Part shown: positions 17,027 to 25,667 of the stretch, one piece after another
Layout: each line of letters opens with the position of its first letter
How positions within the stretch are numbered: the stretch's first letter is position 1
Assembly (NCBI RefSeq): GCF_005869225.1
Contig: NZ_SWFP01000003.1
Location: forward strand, 744,001-808,000
Source: Dyadobacter bucti
GTDB lineage: Bacteria; Bacteroidota; Bacteroidia; Cytophagales; Spirosomataceae
Direction: 5' to 3'
Length of the DNA stretch: 64,000 nucleotides
Made by a program: the position numbers and the translations under genes
Notes under the pieces: generated by a model
Database searches by the model: none
What the model was told of the DNA's origin: nothing
The model's input: the letters and a program-made list of their open reading frames with translations, nothing else

Positions 17027-18280
17027 ATGGCTCAAACCGTTAACCATTCCCGGCTGTTTCTGGCAAGTTGCCTTGCCATTATTACCACAGCTTTTTCTTT
17101 TAGTATCAGGGCGGGTATTCTGCCTCAGTTGGGGGCCGACTTCGGCCTTACAGCCGAGCAATTAGGCTTTATCAATTCCATGTTCTTTTTCGGCTTCCCC
17201 ATTTCAATGATTATCGGCGGGATTGTATACCACACGATCGGGCCCAAAATCATTATGCAGGTAGCTGTCGTGGCCCACACGCTTGGTATTATCCTGACCA
17301 TTTATGCAGGTGGATATGCCGGCCTTTTGATCTCTACATTCTTTATCGGTTTCGGAAATGGCTGTACAGAAGCGGCCTGTAACCCGATGATCGCCGACAT
17401 GTATACGAGCAACAAGCTGAACAAAATGCTGGGCCGTTTTCACATGTGGTTTCCGGGCGGTATTGTAATTGGTAGCCTTGTGTCCAAATTTATGACTAGC
17501 GCAGGCGCTACCTGGCAGGCGCAAATCTGGGTGCTTATGCTTCCTACTATTGTTTATGCGTACCTTTTCTTTGGCCAGGCTTTCCCTAGACCAAAAGTAG
17601 AAGGCGTAACTTCACTGGGCAAAAACTTCCAGGCGATGCTTACTCCCCTTTACATATTCATGTTCTGCTGCATGGCATTGACCGCAATTACTGAATTTGG
17701 TCCTAACCAATGGGTAAGTGTGGTACTGAGCGCAAGTGGCGCAGATGCGATGTTGGTTCTGGCTTTGACATTCGGTGTAATGACTGTCGGACGTCTTTTC
17801 ACGGGTCCGGTTGTTGACGCTGTCGGACAAACCGGTGTTTTACTGGGAGGAGCTTTCCTGGCAGCTGCTGGTATCTATATGTTCAGCACAGTTACTGGTC
17901 CTATAGCTTATCTGGCGGCTGTGATCTTCGGTTTGGGGGTATGTTTCAACTGGCCTATCATGATCGGTTTTGTCGCCCAGCGTGTGCCTTTGAGCGGTGC
18001 TTTGGGGATGTCGATCATCGGTGGGGTAGGTATGCTGTCAACTTCGATCTTCCAGCCTTTCATCGGTCGCTGGATCGATGAGGACCATGCAGAGGCTGCG
18101 GCAAAAGGACTTTCTGGATCTGCTTTGGAACTGGCGGCAGGACAGGCTACGCTGTCAACCATGCTGACATTCCCTCTCATCCTGATCGTTGCTTTTATAG
18201 TACTTTGGCTATGGGCGGGTAATCCTAAGCCAGCAGCTCACACTGACGATGCGAAATTGGCTGAGCAGCCTTTGCTATAA
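17027..18280 (+). CDS. MFS transporter, probable sugar importer
   Basis: 417 residues with about 12 transmembrane helices, divided by a central loop near 190-205 (Pro-Arg-Pro-Lys-Val-Glu-Gly). It is a major facilitator of the inner membrane. Family features include Arg28 in the first helix region, Gly-Phe-Gly-Asn-Gly-Cys-Thr-Glu near 108 and a Gly-Arg-Leu-Phe-Thr-Gly loop after helix 8. Divergent transcription from two sugar oxidoreductases points to uptake of their substrate. Direction and substrate are inferred from context only. It ends before a strong terminator. Confidence 0.85.
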   Translation: MAQTVNHSRLFLASCLAIITTAFSFSIRAGILPQLGADFGLTAEQLGFINSMFFFGFPISMIIGGIVYHTIGPKIIMQVAVVAHTLGIILTIYAGGYAGLLISTFFIGFGNGCTEAACNPMIADMYTSNKLNKMLGRFHMWFPGGIVIGSLVSKFMTSAGATWQAQIWVLMLPTIVYAYLFFGQAFPRPKVEGVTSLGKNFQAMLTPLYIFMFCCMALTAITEFGPNQWVSVVLSASGADAMLVLALTFGVMTVGRLFTGPVVDAVGQTGVLLGGAFLAAAGIYMFSTVTGPIAYLAAVIFGLGVCFNWPIMIGFVAQRVPLSGALGMSIIGGVGMLSTSIFQPFIGRWIDEDHAEAAAKGLSGSALELAAGQATLSTMLTFPLILIVAFIVLWLWAGNPKPAAHTDDAKLAEQPLL

Positions 18281-18305
18281 AATATATTGCGAGAAATGAA
18301 AAAGA

Positions 18306-18335
18306 GGCAGACGAGTTGATCGTCTGCCTTTTTTT
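18306..18335. terminator. Bidirectional terminator
   Basis: GGCAGACG (18306-18313) pairs with CGTCTGCC (18321-18328), followed by seven T on the plus strand and a T-rich run on the minus strand. It lies between the convergent MFS and mutS2 genes. Confidence 0.88.
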
Positions 18336-18349
18336 CATTACATAAGGTA

Positions 18350-20758
18350 CTATTTCAGTTTCACAATTGTAACTCCGGCTCCGCCGCGGTCCGGATGCTC
18401 GTCTTTCATGCCGGAAACATGTGAATAGCCTTTCAAATGGTTTCTTACCAAAGTCCTCAGGATTCCGTCACCCTTGCCGTGTACGATCCGAAGCTCGTCG
18501 TAACCCAGCATAATTGCATTGTCCATGAACTGGTCCACAACCCCAAGTGCGTCTTCGCCTCGTTTTCCCCTCAAATCCAGGTTGAAACTGAAATTCAGCA
18601 TCCTTTCATTAAGGTCTACGCCTTTGGCGGCTGTCTTTAGTTTCTTTTCGCCAGTGGCAGCTTTATAGGTTTTTTTGGAAACCTTTTCAAGCCTGTTCAG
18701 TTTGACTGTAGATTTGAGATCGCCAATCCGGATCTCTACATCCTTGCCCCTTAATGCAATCACCTCACCGATGGCGGTTTGCCCGCTGATCCGCACGTAG
18801 CTTCCCGAAACAATATCTCCACTTTCGGGCTCAAAAACTTCCTCAGCAGGAGCTGGTTCGGTTACTTCTTCCAGCACCAGGTTTTTCTTGCCGAATGATT
18901 CGAGTTCGGTTCGGATTATCTTGGTTTTTTCTTTTTCGGCCTTATTCTCCTTGATTTCCCGTATTGTATTTTCAATGAGCTGATTCGCGTCCGAGATAAG
19001 CGTTTTTGCCTTTTGTTTAGCGTCGTTTACGATCTTCTTTTCATTATTCTCAAGGCTCTCTTTTAAAGATGTATAATCAGCAAGCTGACGGGTTAGCTTT
19101 CTTTCTTTGATGCCTATTTCAATATTTTTTTCGGCAAATACCCGTCGCTCTATGTCAAGTTCCTTAAGCAGCTTTTCAAAACTTACCTGCTGATTGCCAA
19201 GCTTATCCTTCGCACGGCCGATCACCGCTTTGGGTAACCCTATTTTGGAAGCGATCTCAAAGGCGAAAGAGCTTCCCGGTCTGCCGATTTCCAGTTGATA
19301 CAATGGTTCCAGATGTTCGCCGTCAAATCGCATGGCCCCGTTAACGAGTCCTTCCGTTTTATCTGCAAGTACTTTAAGATTGGTGTAATGTGTGTTTATC
19401 ACGCCGTATGCGCCCGATTTTGTAAGATCTTCCAGGATAGCTTCCGCAATCGCGCCTCCCAGGCCGGGTTCGGTACCTGTTCCAAATTCATCAATCAGAA
19501 ATAACGTGCGCCTGTTTGCCAGCGTAAGGAAATGCCGCATGTTGGTCAAATGCGAACTGTACGTGCTCAGGTCATTTTCCAGCGATTGCTCGTCACCGAT
19601 GTCAATGAATATGTTTTGGAAAAAGCCCATGGAAGAGCCTTCCGCCATCGGCACAAGTAGTCCGCATTGAAACATGTACTGGATCAGGCCGACGGTTTTC
19701 AATGAAACAGATTTGCCCCCGGCATTCGGCCCGGAAACAATCAAAATCCGCTCCTTTTCTTTCAGTTCGATGTTTAATGGAACGACTTTCTTACCCTGTT
19801 TTTGAAATGAGAGGTGTAGGAGTGGGTGCCGCGCATCGCGCCATTCGATAAACTGACGGTTTGAGAACGGCGGATTGATGGCATCCATTTCCAGCGCGAG
19901 CTTGGCTTTCGCCCTGAGAAAATCCATCAGCCCCAGAAACGAATAAGCTTTTTGAAGATCGGGAACAAAAGGTCTCAATTGACTGGTCAGTTCAAGCAGT
20001 ATCCGGTTGATTTCTCGTCGTTCTTCATATTCAAGCTCCCGGATCTCATTGTTTGATTCAAAAACATCAGTAGGTTCAATAAAAACGGTCTGACCTGTTG
20101 CCGACTCGTCATGAATAAATCCCCTCAGTTTTCTTTTGTGCTCAGCGGCAACGGGAATTACCATTCGTCCGTTTCTGACTGTCAATGAAACGTCGTCACC
20201 AATCCAGCCATTGCTTTTAGCGGATTTTAGTATGGTGTCCAGTTTTTTTCGGATACCCGATTGCTCAGAGATCAGTTTTTTCCTGATTCGTGCCAGTTCT
20301 GTTGATGCTGAATCACGGATCTGGCCCCGGTCGTCAATGACCCGGTCGATCGAATCGGTAATCGCTTTTTCAATGCGGATGGTTTTGGCATATTCGCCAA
20401 GGATCGGGTAGGCGTCAGGCTCCTGATTTTCAAAAAAACGCAGGCAAAGCCGGATCGTTTGAAGAGAAGCCTTAATATCTGAAAATTCCGCCAGCGTCAG
20501 CAGCATGCCTTCTATGGCAGCACGCTTTAAGTAGGGGGTGGCGTCAATGTAGTTCTGGGAAGGGAAGTTCTCACCGATCTGTATGATGCGATGCATTTCC
20601 GCGGTTTGACTAACCAGCTTTTCAACCAGTCCGAAATTCTCTGAAAATTTTATTTTTTCTACGAAATATTGCCCGAGAGGACTGATACAGGCCTCCTTTA
20701 ATCGCTCCCTAAGTTTATCAAAACCTAATTTTTGTTCTATGGTACTTGGGTATAACAT
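18350..20758 (-). CDS. mutS2: MutS2 (endonuclease / recombination or ribosome rescue factor)
   Basis: 802 residues. The core domain (about 1-310) lacks the mismatch-recognition domain of MutS1. The ATPase domain has Walker A Gly-Pro-Asn-Ala-Gly-Gly-Lys-Ser (near 340) and the Asp-Glu-Phe-Gly-Thr-Gly-Thr-Glu-Pro signature. A long charged coiled region (about 520-620) follows, then a KOW-like segment and a C-terminal Smr nuclease domain with Asp-Leu-Arg-Gly and His-Gly-Lys-Gly-Asp-Gly-Ile-Leu-Arg motifs. Family members restrain homologous recombination or split collided ribosomes. It is full length. No gene lies downstream on the strand before the terminator. Confidence 0.95.
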   Translation of the reverse strand: MLYPSTIEQKLGFDKLRERLKEACISPLGQYFVEKIKFSENFGLVEKLVSQTAEMHRIIQIGENFPSQNYIDATPYLKRAAIEGMLLTLAEFSDIKASLQTIRLCLRFFENQEPDAYPILGEYAKTIRIEKAITDSIDRVIDDRGQIRDSASTELARIRKKLISEQSGIRKKLDTILKSAKSNGWIGDDVSLTVRNGRMVIPVAAEHKRKLRGFIHDESATGQTVFIEPTDVFESNNEIRELEYEERREINRILLELTSQLRPFVPDLQKAYSFLGLMDFLRAKAKLALEMDAINPPFSNRQFIEWRDARHPLLHLSFQKQGKKVVPLNIELKEKERILIVSGPNAGGKSVSLKTVGLIQYMFQCGLLVPMAEGSSMGFFQNIFIDIGDEQSLENDLSTYSSHLTNMRHFLTLANRRTLFLIDEFGTGTEPGLGGAIAEAILEDLTKSGAYGVINTHYTNLKVLADKTEGLVNGAMRFDGEHLEPLYQLEIGRPGSSFAFEIASKIGLPKAVIGRAKDKLGNQQVSFEKLLKELDIERRVFAEKNIEIGIKERKLTRQLADYTSLKESLENNEKKIVNDAKQKAKTLISDANQLIENTIREIKENKAEKEKTKIIRTELESFGKKNLVLEEVTEPAPAEEVFEPESGDIVSGSYVRISGQTAIGEVIALRGKDVEIRIGDLKSTVKLNRLEKVSKKTYKAATGEKKLKTAAKGVDLNERMLNFSFNLDLRGKRGEDALGVVDQFMDNAIMLGYDELRIVHGKGDGILRTLVRNHLKGYSHVSGMKDEHPDRGGAGVTIVKLK

Positions 20759-20834
20759 CTTTTATGCTGTTGGCTTTTAGCGTTTTGCTAGAAGCTTTAA
20801 AAATTCTTTTTACATTAAACGTCCGGCGCATTGA

Positions 20835-21353
20835 TCAAAACAAACTTCTTATCTCCTCTTTAAGGACCTTTAGTGCAATGGTGGAAGGATGGTCATTTTT
20901 TTCAATGATCTGCGCAAAAATTTTTCTGGCCAGTTCAGAAGGCGGCGCTTCTGCTGACACCTCTCCGGCTGCATGGTTAATCACTGCAACAGTTTCATTC
21001 ATTGCATTTGTAATCTGTTCCCAGGCATAAGTACTCATATAAAGCTGCTGCGCCACATTGTGGTTATATTCTTCTCTGATATCGTGCAGGAGAATCTGCT
21101 GGAGTTCTAACGAGCTTACAGCATTGGGTGTGAGCCGTAACAATAAATTACCAGGTGTGATTCTTTCCAAAAAAAGGCACATCCGTTCGTAGGCCTGTAA
21201 ACGAAGAGGTAGCGTAATTCCGGAATTTGTACTGCGAAGCTCCCATTTTCTGTTTTCAAAAATCTTGTCGGCTATCGTTGTTACCGTAATGTACGTTCCG
21301 TATATGATCACCGCACCTAGTACCAGAATTGCAAGCAAAAAAACGTATTCCAT
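20835..21353 (-). CDS. Conserved hypothetical membrane-anchored protein
   Basis: 172 residues: one N-terminal transmembrane helix (about 4-26), then a soluble, mostly helical domain with Leu-Arg-Leu-Gln-Ala-Tyr-Glu-Arg, Leu-His-Asp-Ile-Arg-Glu-Glu-Tyr-Asn-His-Asn and Tyr-Ala-Trp-Glu-Gln-Ile. It seems conserved in Cytophagales, but I cannot name its function. It lies upstream of mutS2 on the same strand with a 76-bp gap, so co-transcription is possible. Confidence 0.65.
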   Translation of the reverse strand: MEYVFLLAILVLGAVIIYGTYITVTTIADKIFENRKWELRSTNSGITLPLRLQAYERMCLFLERITPGNLLLRLTPNAVSSLELQQILLHDIREEYNHNVAQQLYMSTYAWEQITNAMNETVAVINHAAGEVSAEAPPSELARKIFAQIIEKNDHPSTIALKVLKEEIRSLF

Positions 21354-21495
21354 ATATTTATCTTGATAATTTTAAGCTAAAATGAAGCGCAAAATTAACG
21401 TATTACTAAGATTTAGGAGATAATTATTTTAAAGGACGAATGGAATACGCTGGAATGGTGTTCATCAGTTTACCAAATGTCACTGCTTTTTTAAC

Positions 21496-21792
21496 ATGAA
21501 AAGTCCGATTCAGCTTACAGAGAAGGCTAAACTCGAAATAAAATCAACATTACAGGCCAATAAAATTCCCGATACCTACGGGCTGAGAGTAGGATTGAAG
21601 GGGGGCGCTTGCAGCGGTACTTTCCTGCTTGGATTTGATACTGCCACCGAGTTTGACCAAACCTACCTGATAGAGGGCGTTAAAGTCTTGATAGATAAGC
21701 GCCACCTCATGTATGTAATCGGGGTGTCAGTCGATTATGAGGAGGGAGCGAACGGAAGCGGTTATACGGTTTCGTCCGCAGAAAAAAAGTAA
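21496..21792 (+). CDS. HesB/IscA-like protein lacking the C-terminal cysteines
   Basis: 98 residues with the A-type carrier fold pattern: Ile-Gln-Leu-Thr-Glu-Lys-Ala at the start, Gly-Leu-Arg-Val-Gly-Leu-Lys-Gly-Gly-Ala-Cys-Ser-Gly at 29-41 and a Val-Asp-Tyr-Glu-Glu stretch near 76. IscA proteins hold Fe or an Fe-S cluster with Cys39 plus a C-terminal Cys-x-Cys pair. Here the C-terminus reads Gly-Ala-Asn-Gly-Ser-Gly-Tyr-Thr-Val, so the second and third cysteines are missing. It may be a divergent carrier or may have lost cluster binding. It is a single gene ending 12 bp from a convergent one. Confidence 0.8.
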   Translation: MKSPIQLTEKAKLEIKSTLQANKIPDTYGLRVGLKGGACSGTFLLGFDTATEFDQTYLIEGVKVLIDKRHLMYVIGVSVDYEEGANGSGYTVSSAEKK

Positions 21793-21804
21793 ATAAGTAT
21801 TTTA

Positions 21805-22377
21805 TTAATCCTCAATTGTTACATGTTTCCAGTTTTCGCCTGAACGGATGCGATTGAGCTGCGTATGTGTGATGCCGAATTGCTTCGCTATCATCTTTAA
21901 ACGGTTGTTATCATTTTTCAACAGTTTTTTGATAATGCGGACCTTGCTTTCGGTCAGCTTGTAATTTTTCGTCCGCCTCGGGATAACCCTGTTGATGAAC
22001 GCAGGATTTTCACGGTTGTGATCTATCATCTCCAGTTTGGTAACCCATTTCAGGTTTTCATAATAATTGTTTTGCTTTTCAAAGTCAGCATGGATAACAA
22101 ACGTGTGATCCTCGCTTGTTTTTTCCACAAAATACTCAGCAACAAGCTTATGAACATATCTATTGATCGTCTTCCCACCGGCCACCCGGATGTTTAACGA
22201 GCGGTATCCCTGTATCACCGAGCCTTTGATGATCACCCCTTCTTTCGGATTATTCTGAAAGCTTTTTAACCTTCCATAGTTAGATACTTCGTAATGAGGA
22301 GCATTCTCGATTTCGTCGAAATTGATTTTGGCCCACTTTTCATTCCAGAAACTCCGACTTGCATTTAACTCGTTCAT
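21805..22377 (-). CDS. NUMOD4 / HNH-like protein with C-terminal HTH
   Basis: 190 residues from the ATG at 22377 (the open frame runs further up, but without family support). Residues about 15-60 match NUMOD4 (Tyr-Glu-Val-Ser-Asn-Tyr-Gly-Arg-Leu-Lys-Ser), a module of homing endonucleases. Residues about 85-130 look like an HNH-type fold with His-Ala-Asp-Phe-Glu-Lys-Gln-Asn-Asn and Asn-Leu-Lys-Trp-Val-Thr. The C-terminal 50 residues form a helix-turn-helix (Ile-Ala-Lys-Gln-Phe-Gly-Ile-Thr-His-Thr-Gln-Leu). Either a free-standing endonuclease or, more likely here, a domesticated DNA-binding regulator. No intron or intein is nearby. Confidence 0.75.
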   Translation of the reverse strand: MNELNASRSFWNEKWAKINFDEIENAPHYEVSNYGRLKSFQNNPKEGVIIKGSVIQGYRSLNIRVAGGKTINRYVHKLVAEYFVEKTSEDHTFVIHADFEKQNNYYENLKWVTKLEMIDHNRENPAFINRVIPRRTKNYKLTESKVRIIKKLLKNDNNRLKMIAKQFGITHTQLNRIRSGENWKHVTIED

Positions 22378-22537
22378 TTTGATAAAGATATATATTAGGT
22401 TTTTAAAATCTTGAATGCTTAAAACTGTGTTTTTAAAGCGATTTTCGCTAAAAGAAACATTTTTATCAATTTTTGGTGTTAACAAAATGGCTGCAATCGA
22501 AAACAGCAATCTTCATCATCAACCAAAACTTGTAATT

Positions 22538-22897
22538 ATGAAACGCACACTTATTATCGGTGCTTCTTCAAATCCATCCAGATACGCTTATCTGGCAGCT
22601 CAGAAACTCAAAAACTACGGACATCCCATATTACTTCTTGGTCGCAGAAAAGGCAGTGCCTCCGGAGAAGAAATCCATTTCGAAAAAGTGAAATGGGATG
22701 ATGTGGATACGGTTACATTATACATTAATCCGAGTCACCAGACTGAGTACTACGATTATATTATATCATTAAAACCCAAGCGTGTTATCTTTAATCCGGG
22801 CACTGAAAATCCTGAATTTGAAAACATGTTACTGGATAAAAATATCATACCAATAGAAGCTTGCACACTTGTGATGCTTTCGACAGGGCAGTTCTAA
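22538..22897 (+). CDS. CoA-binding domain protein (YccU-like)
   Basis: 119 residues from ATG 22538, the usual length. Single Rossmann-like CoA-binding domain starting Lys-Arg-Thr-Leu-Ile-Ile-Gly-Ala-Ser-Ser-Asn-Pro, followed by Thr-Leu-Tyr-Ile-Asn-Pro-Ser-His-Gln and Val-Ile-Phe-Asn-Pro-Gly-Thr-Glu-Asn, and ending Glu-Ala-Cys-Thr-Leu-Val-Met-Leu. The family resembles the small domain of succinyl-CoA synthetase. The biological role is unknown. An open upstream extension to 22415 is not conserved-looking and was not used. Confidence 0.87.
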   Translation: MKRTLIIGASSNPSRYAYLAAQKLKNYGHPILLLGRRKGSASGEEIHFEKVKWDDVDTVTLYINPSHQTEYYDYIISLKPKRVIFNPGTENPEFENMLLDKNIIPIEACTLVMLSTGQF

Positions 22898-22916
22898 GAG
22901 AGAGGGCCTTTACAGC

Positions 22917-23918
22917 TTACCATTTGATCAATGCTGATGCCCACGTAAACCCGCTTCCAAAAGCTGCAAGGCAAATCAGATCACCATCGCGCAACCTCCC
23001 TGTCTCCCAGGCCTCTGCCAAAGCAATGGGAATAGATGCCGCAGTTGTGTTCCCAAAACGTTGTATATTGTTAACCACCTGATCTTCCGTCATTCCCAGT
23101 TGCTGCCTTACATAATCACTGATGCGGATATTTGCCTGATGCGGCACAAGCAGGTTCAGATCGCCGGGTTCATACCCGTTTGCTTGCAGGGCTTCCTGGA
23201 TCACCTCCCCGAAACGTACTATTGCATGCTTGAAAACCGCATTTCCATTCATAAACACATTATATCCACCTTCTTTCAGCATCTCGCTGTTAACCGGTCT
23301 GCCCTCCCGGCTGCTGCCCGGTTCACGTACATATAAATCCTCTGCAAACCTTCCATCTGCATGCAGGTGTGTAGATAATATACAATGTTGTGGATCGTCC
23401 GTGGCCGCCAGAACTGCGGCTCCGGCACCATCGCCAAATATCACGGCTGTGTTCCTGCCGGCAGTACTCTTGTCGATCCAGGACGATTGTATCTCCGACC
23501 CGACAACAAGCGCGGTTTTATACATGCCCGATTTTATAAACTGGTCGGCGATAGAGAGGGCATAAACAAATCCCGAACACTGCTCCCGGATATCGATTAC
23601 CGGCTTTCCATCCATGCCCAGCTCACGCTGCATCAGAAATGCCGAGCCCGGAAAAAAATAGTCGGGTGTGATGGTGGCATATACAATCACATCAATATCG
23701 TTAGCGCTGAGCCCTGCACGCTCCAGTGCCTGCCGGGAAGCCGCCGATGCCATGCTGTAATTGGTGTCCTTACCGTATTCAAAATATCTTCGTTCTTTAA
23801 TTCCGGTTCTTTCGGTTATCCATTCGTCCGAAGTATCCATCCACTTGGTAAGGTCGCTATTTGTTACAATGTTATCCGGAACGTAGTAACCCAAACCAGT
23901 GATTTTCGAAAATGTCAT
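22917..23918 (-). CDS. fabH: 3-oxoacyl-ACP synthase III (FabH-type)
   Basis: Condenses acyl-CoA with malonyl-ACP to start fatty-acid chains. 333 residues with the complete catalytic triad: Cys114 (Arg-Glu-Gln-Cys-Ser-Gly-Phe), His260 (Val-Pro-His-Gln-Ala-Asn) and Asn290 (Phe-Gly-Asn-Thr-Thr-Ala-Ala-Ser), and the usual start Ile-Thr-Gly-Leu-Gly-Tyr-Tyr-Val-Pro. It stands alone rather than in a fab cluster and is convergent with the CoA-binding gene. Bacteroidota carry several FabH-like proteins, so a specialised condensation reaction is possible. Confidence 0.9.
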   Translation of the reverse strand: MTFSKITGLGYYVPDNIVTNSDLTKWMDTSDEWITERTGIKERRYFEYGKDTNYSMASAASRQALERAGLSANDIDVIVYATITPDYFFPGSAFLMQRELGMDGKPVIDIREQCSGFVYALSIADQFIKSGMYKTALVVGSEIQSSWIDKSTAGRNTAVIFGDGAGAAVLAATDDPQHCILSTHLHADGRFAEDLYVREPGSSREGRPVNSEMLKEGGYNVFMNGNAVFKHAIVRFGEVIQEALQANGYEPGDLNLLVPHQANIRISDYVRQQLGMTEDQVVNNIQRFGNTTAASIPIALAEAWETGRLRDGDLICLAAFGSGFTWASALIKW

Positions 23919-24167
23919 GCAATAAGGAGGTAATGTTAAAAAAGAATCAAACTAGTGGTCGGTGCGATATGATACTTCCTCGCATCATTACCTGTTATCG
24001 ATAACGTAAGTAATTCTGTAATTAGTTTTTTGCCACAATAAATATATAGACAAAAGCCAAGTATTTCAATTAACATTCCCGGAAGTTAGAAGTATGTTGT
24101 AGAAATAATTTCCCTGAAAATCCCTGTTTTTGACTGCAAATTTGCAATAAAAACCATTATCTAGCAA

Positions 24168-24872
24168 TTATCTGTTTTTTTTCATAACATTATCAATTGC
24201 TGACAAAAGAATATAAAGAACCAGGATTGCGGGTACTGCGACAATTTTCAAAGTGAGGAGTAAAATCACTGTGGACAGGAGGAGGAGATATCTCGCTTCG
24301 TTACCCGCCCAACCGAATGATTTAAATTTGAGCGCAATGAGCGGCATCTCCATAACAAGAAGATAAGACATTATAGCGCTGAAAATCAATAAGTTATTTG
24401 TGTTGATAATCATGTCCTTCCACATGCCCCCTTCTATGTGCACGATCAGAGGAAGTGAGGCTATCAGCATGGCATTAGCAGGTGTCGGTACACCTACAAA
24501 CGAATCGCTCTGACGAGGATCGTTGTTAAATTTTGCAAGCCTGATTGCCGAAAAAACAGCAATAATGAAGGCCGGATAGGCTTTCCAGATACCGAACAGG
24601 TCAGGTATACTCTGCATCAAAAGCTGGTACACGATGATGGATGGCAGGAGCCCGAAAGTAACCATGTCGGCCAGTGAATCCAGGTCTTTACCAATAGGAG
24701 AGGCTACTTTTAGCAGCCTTGCCAGGAAGCCGTCAAAAAAGTCAAAAATGAGTGCGATACCGATCAGGATACAGGACAGAAGGAGGTTGTTGTGAAACGC
24801 CTCCACCACGCCTATGCAACCGCAGAGCAGGTTCCCGCAGGTAAGGGCATTGGGGATGTTACGGCGGATCAT
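24168..24872 (-). CDS. pssA: CDP-diacylglycerol-serine O-phosphatidyltransferase
   Basis: Makes phosphatidylserine, the precursor of phosphatidylethanolamine, in the inner membrane. 234 residues with several membrane helices and a complete CDP-alcohol phosphotransferase motif D-G-x2-A-R-x8-G-x3-D-x3-D (Asp47, Gly48, Ala51, Arg52, Gly61, Asp65, Asp69; Asp44 precedes it). It overlaps the upstream metallo-hydrolase gene by 4 bp (ATGA), so the two are translationally coupled. The first 249 bp upstream of fabH on the other side of this operon hold no gene. Confidence 0.92.
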   Translation of the reverse strand: MIRRNIPNALTCGNLLCGCIGVVEAFHNNLLLSCILIGIALIFDFFDGFLARLLKVASPIGKDLDSLADMVTFGLLPSIIVYQLLMQSIPDLFGIWKAYPAFIIAVFSAIRLAKFNNDPRQSDSFVGVPTPANAMLIASLPLIVHIEGGMWKDMIINTNNLLIFSAIMSYLLVMEMPLIALKFKSFGWAGNEARYLLLLSTVILLLTLKIVAVPAILVLYILLSAIDNVMKKNR

Positions 24873-25507
24873 TTGAAAAACGGGTTATTTTTTTTCTCAA
24901 AACCAATGGTGGTAGGTTCCATGTGTCCTGCATAAACGGTGTAACTATCCGGGAGTATAAACAGTTTATTTCGGATACTTGAAAGCAGGGTATTGTGGTC
25001 GCCCCCGGGCAAATCGGTCCGGCCGATGCTCATCCGAAACAGAACGTCGCCACCTATAACAAACCCCTGTTCATCATTTATAAATGCAATGTGGCCGGGA
25101 GCATGACCCGGCACAAAAATAGTCGTCAAAGATGAATTGCCCCATTTTATTACATCTCCTTCATTTATAAAATGATCAACAGCTGGCTCTTCGAATTGAT
25201 TAAAGCCATAGTTAGGCGCATACGTCACAACAGCTTTCAGTACCGGCTCGTCCAGCTTATGAAGAGAAAACGGAATATTATATTTTCTTTTTAAAACAGC
25301 AATTCCTAGTACGTGGTCGATGTGGGCATGTGTGTTGATGATCTGAACAGGCTTTAATCCTTTTTTAGCAATGAAATCTGTCAATTCATTGTATTCAGAA
25401 CTATCGTAGCAACCTGGGTCGATGATAATTGTTTCGCCGGTTTCGTCGTACAGTAGATATGTATTTTCAGAAAATGGGTTAAAAACAAAAGTTTGTATTT
25501 GTACCAT
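24869..25507 (-). CDS. MBL-fold metallo-hydrolase (glyoxalase II-like)
   Basis: 212 residues with the metallo-beta-lactamase metal site Thr-His-Ala-His-Ile-Asp-His at 59-65, a Gly-His-Ala-Pro-Gly-His motif near 134 and Gly-Gly-Asp-Val-Leu-Phe near 151. It belongs to the glyoxalase II / GloB-like branch of hydrolases that cleave thioesters. Because Bacteroidota often lack glutathione, the true substrate may be another thiol ester. It is coupled to pssA by a 4-bp overlap. Confidence 0.85.
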   Translation of the reverse strand: MVQIQTFVFNPFSENTYLLYDETGETIIIDPGCYDSSEYNELTDFIAKKGLKPVQIINTHAHIDHVLGIAVLKRKYNIPFSLHKLDEPVLKAVVTYAPNYGFNQFEEPAVDHFINEGDVIKWGNSSLTTIFVPGHAPGHIAFINDEQGFVIGGDVLFRMSIGRTDLPGGDHNTLLSSIRNKLFILPDSYTVYAGHMEPTTIGFEKKNNPFFK

Positions 25508-25606
25508 TCAGGTCAATTATTAGTGAAAGTATGCTTGAAAAGTCCGTGCTAAGTTACAAAAGACTTTGCAAACGCACCTTTAAGCTTTGGAAAGTAACTG
25601 CATAAC

Positions 25607-25647
25607 AAAAAACGTCACCGGACCGGAACTGGTACAGTGACGTTTTT
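25607..25647. terminator. Terminator after the lipoprotein gene
   Basis: AAAAAACGTCAC (25607-25618) pairs with GTGACGTTTTT (25637-25647) across an 18-nt loop, with T-runs on both strands. It ends the minus-strand lipoprotein gene. Confidence 0.8.
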
Positions 25648-25667
25648 CAAACAATATATTTTGCGAA

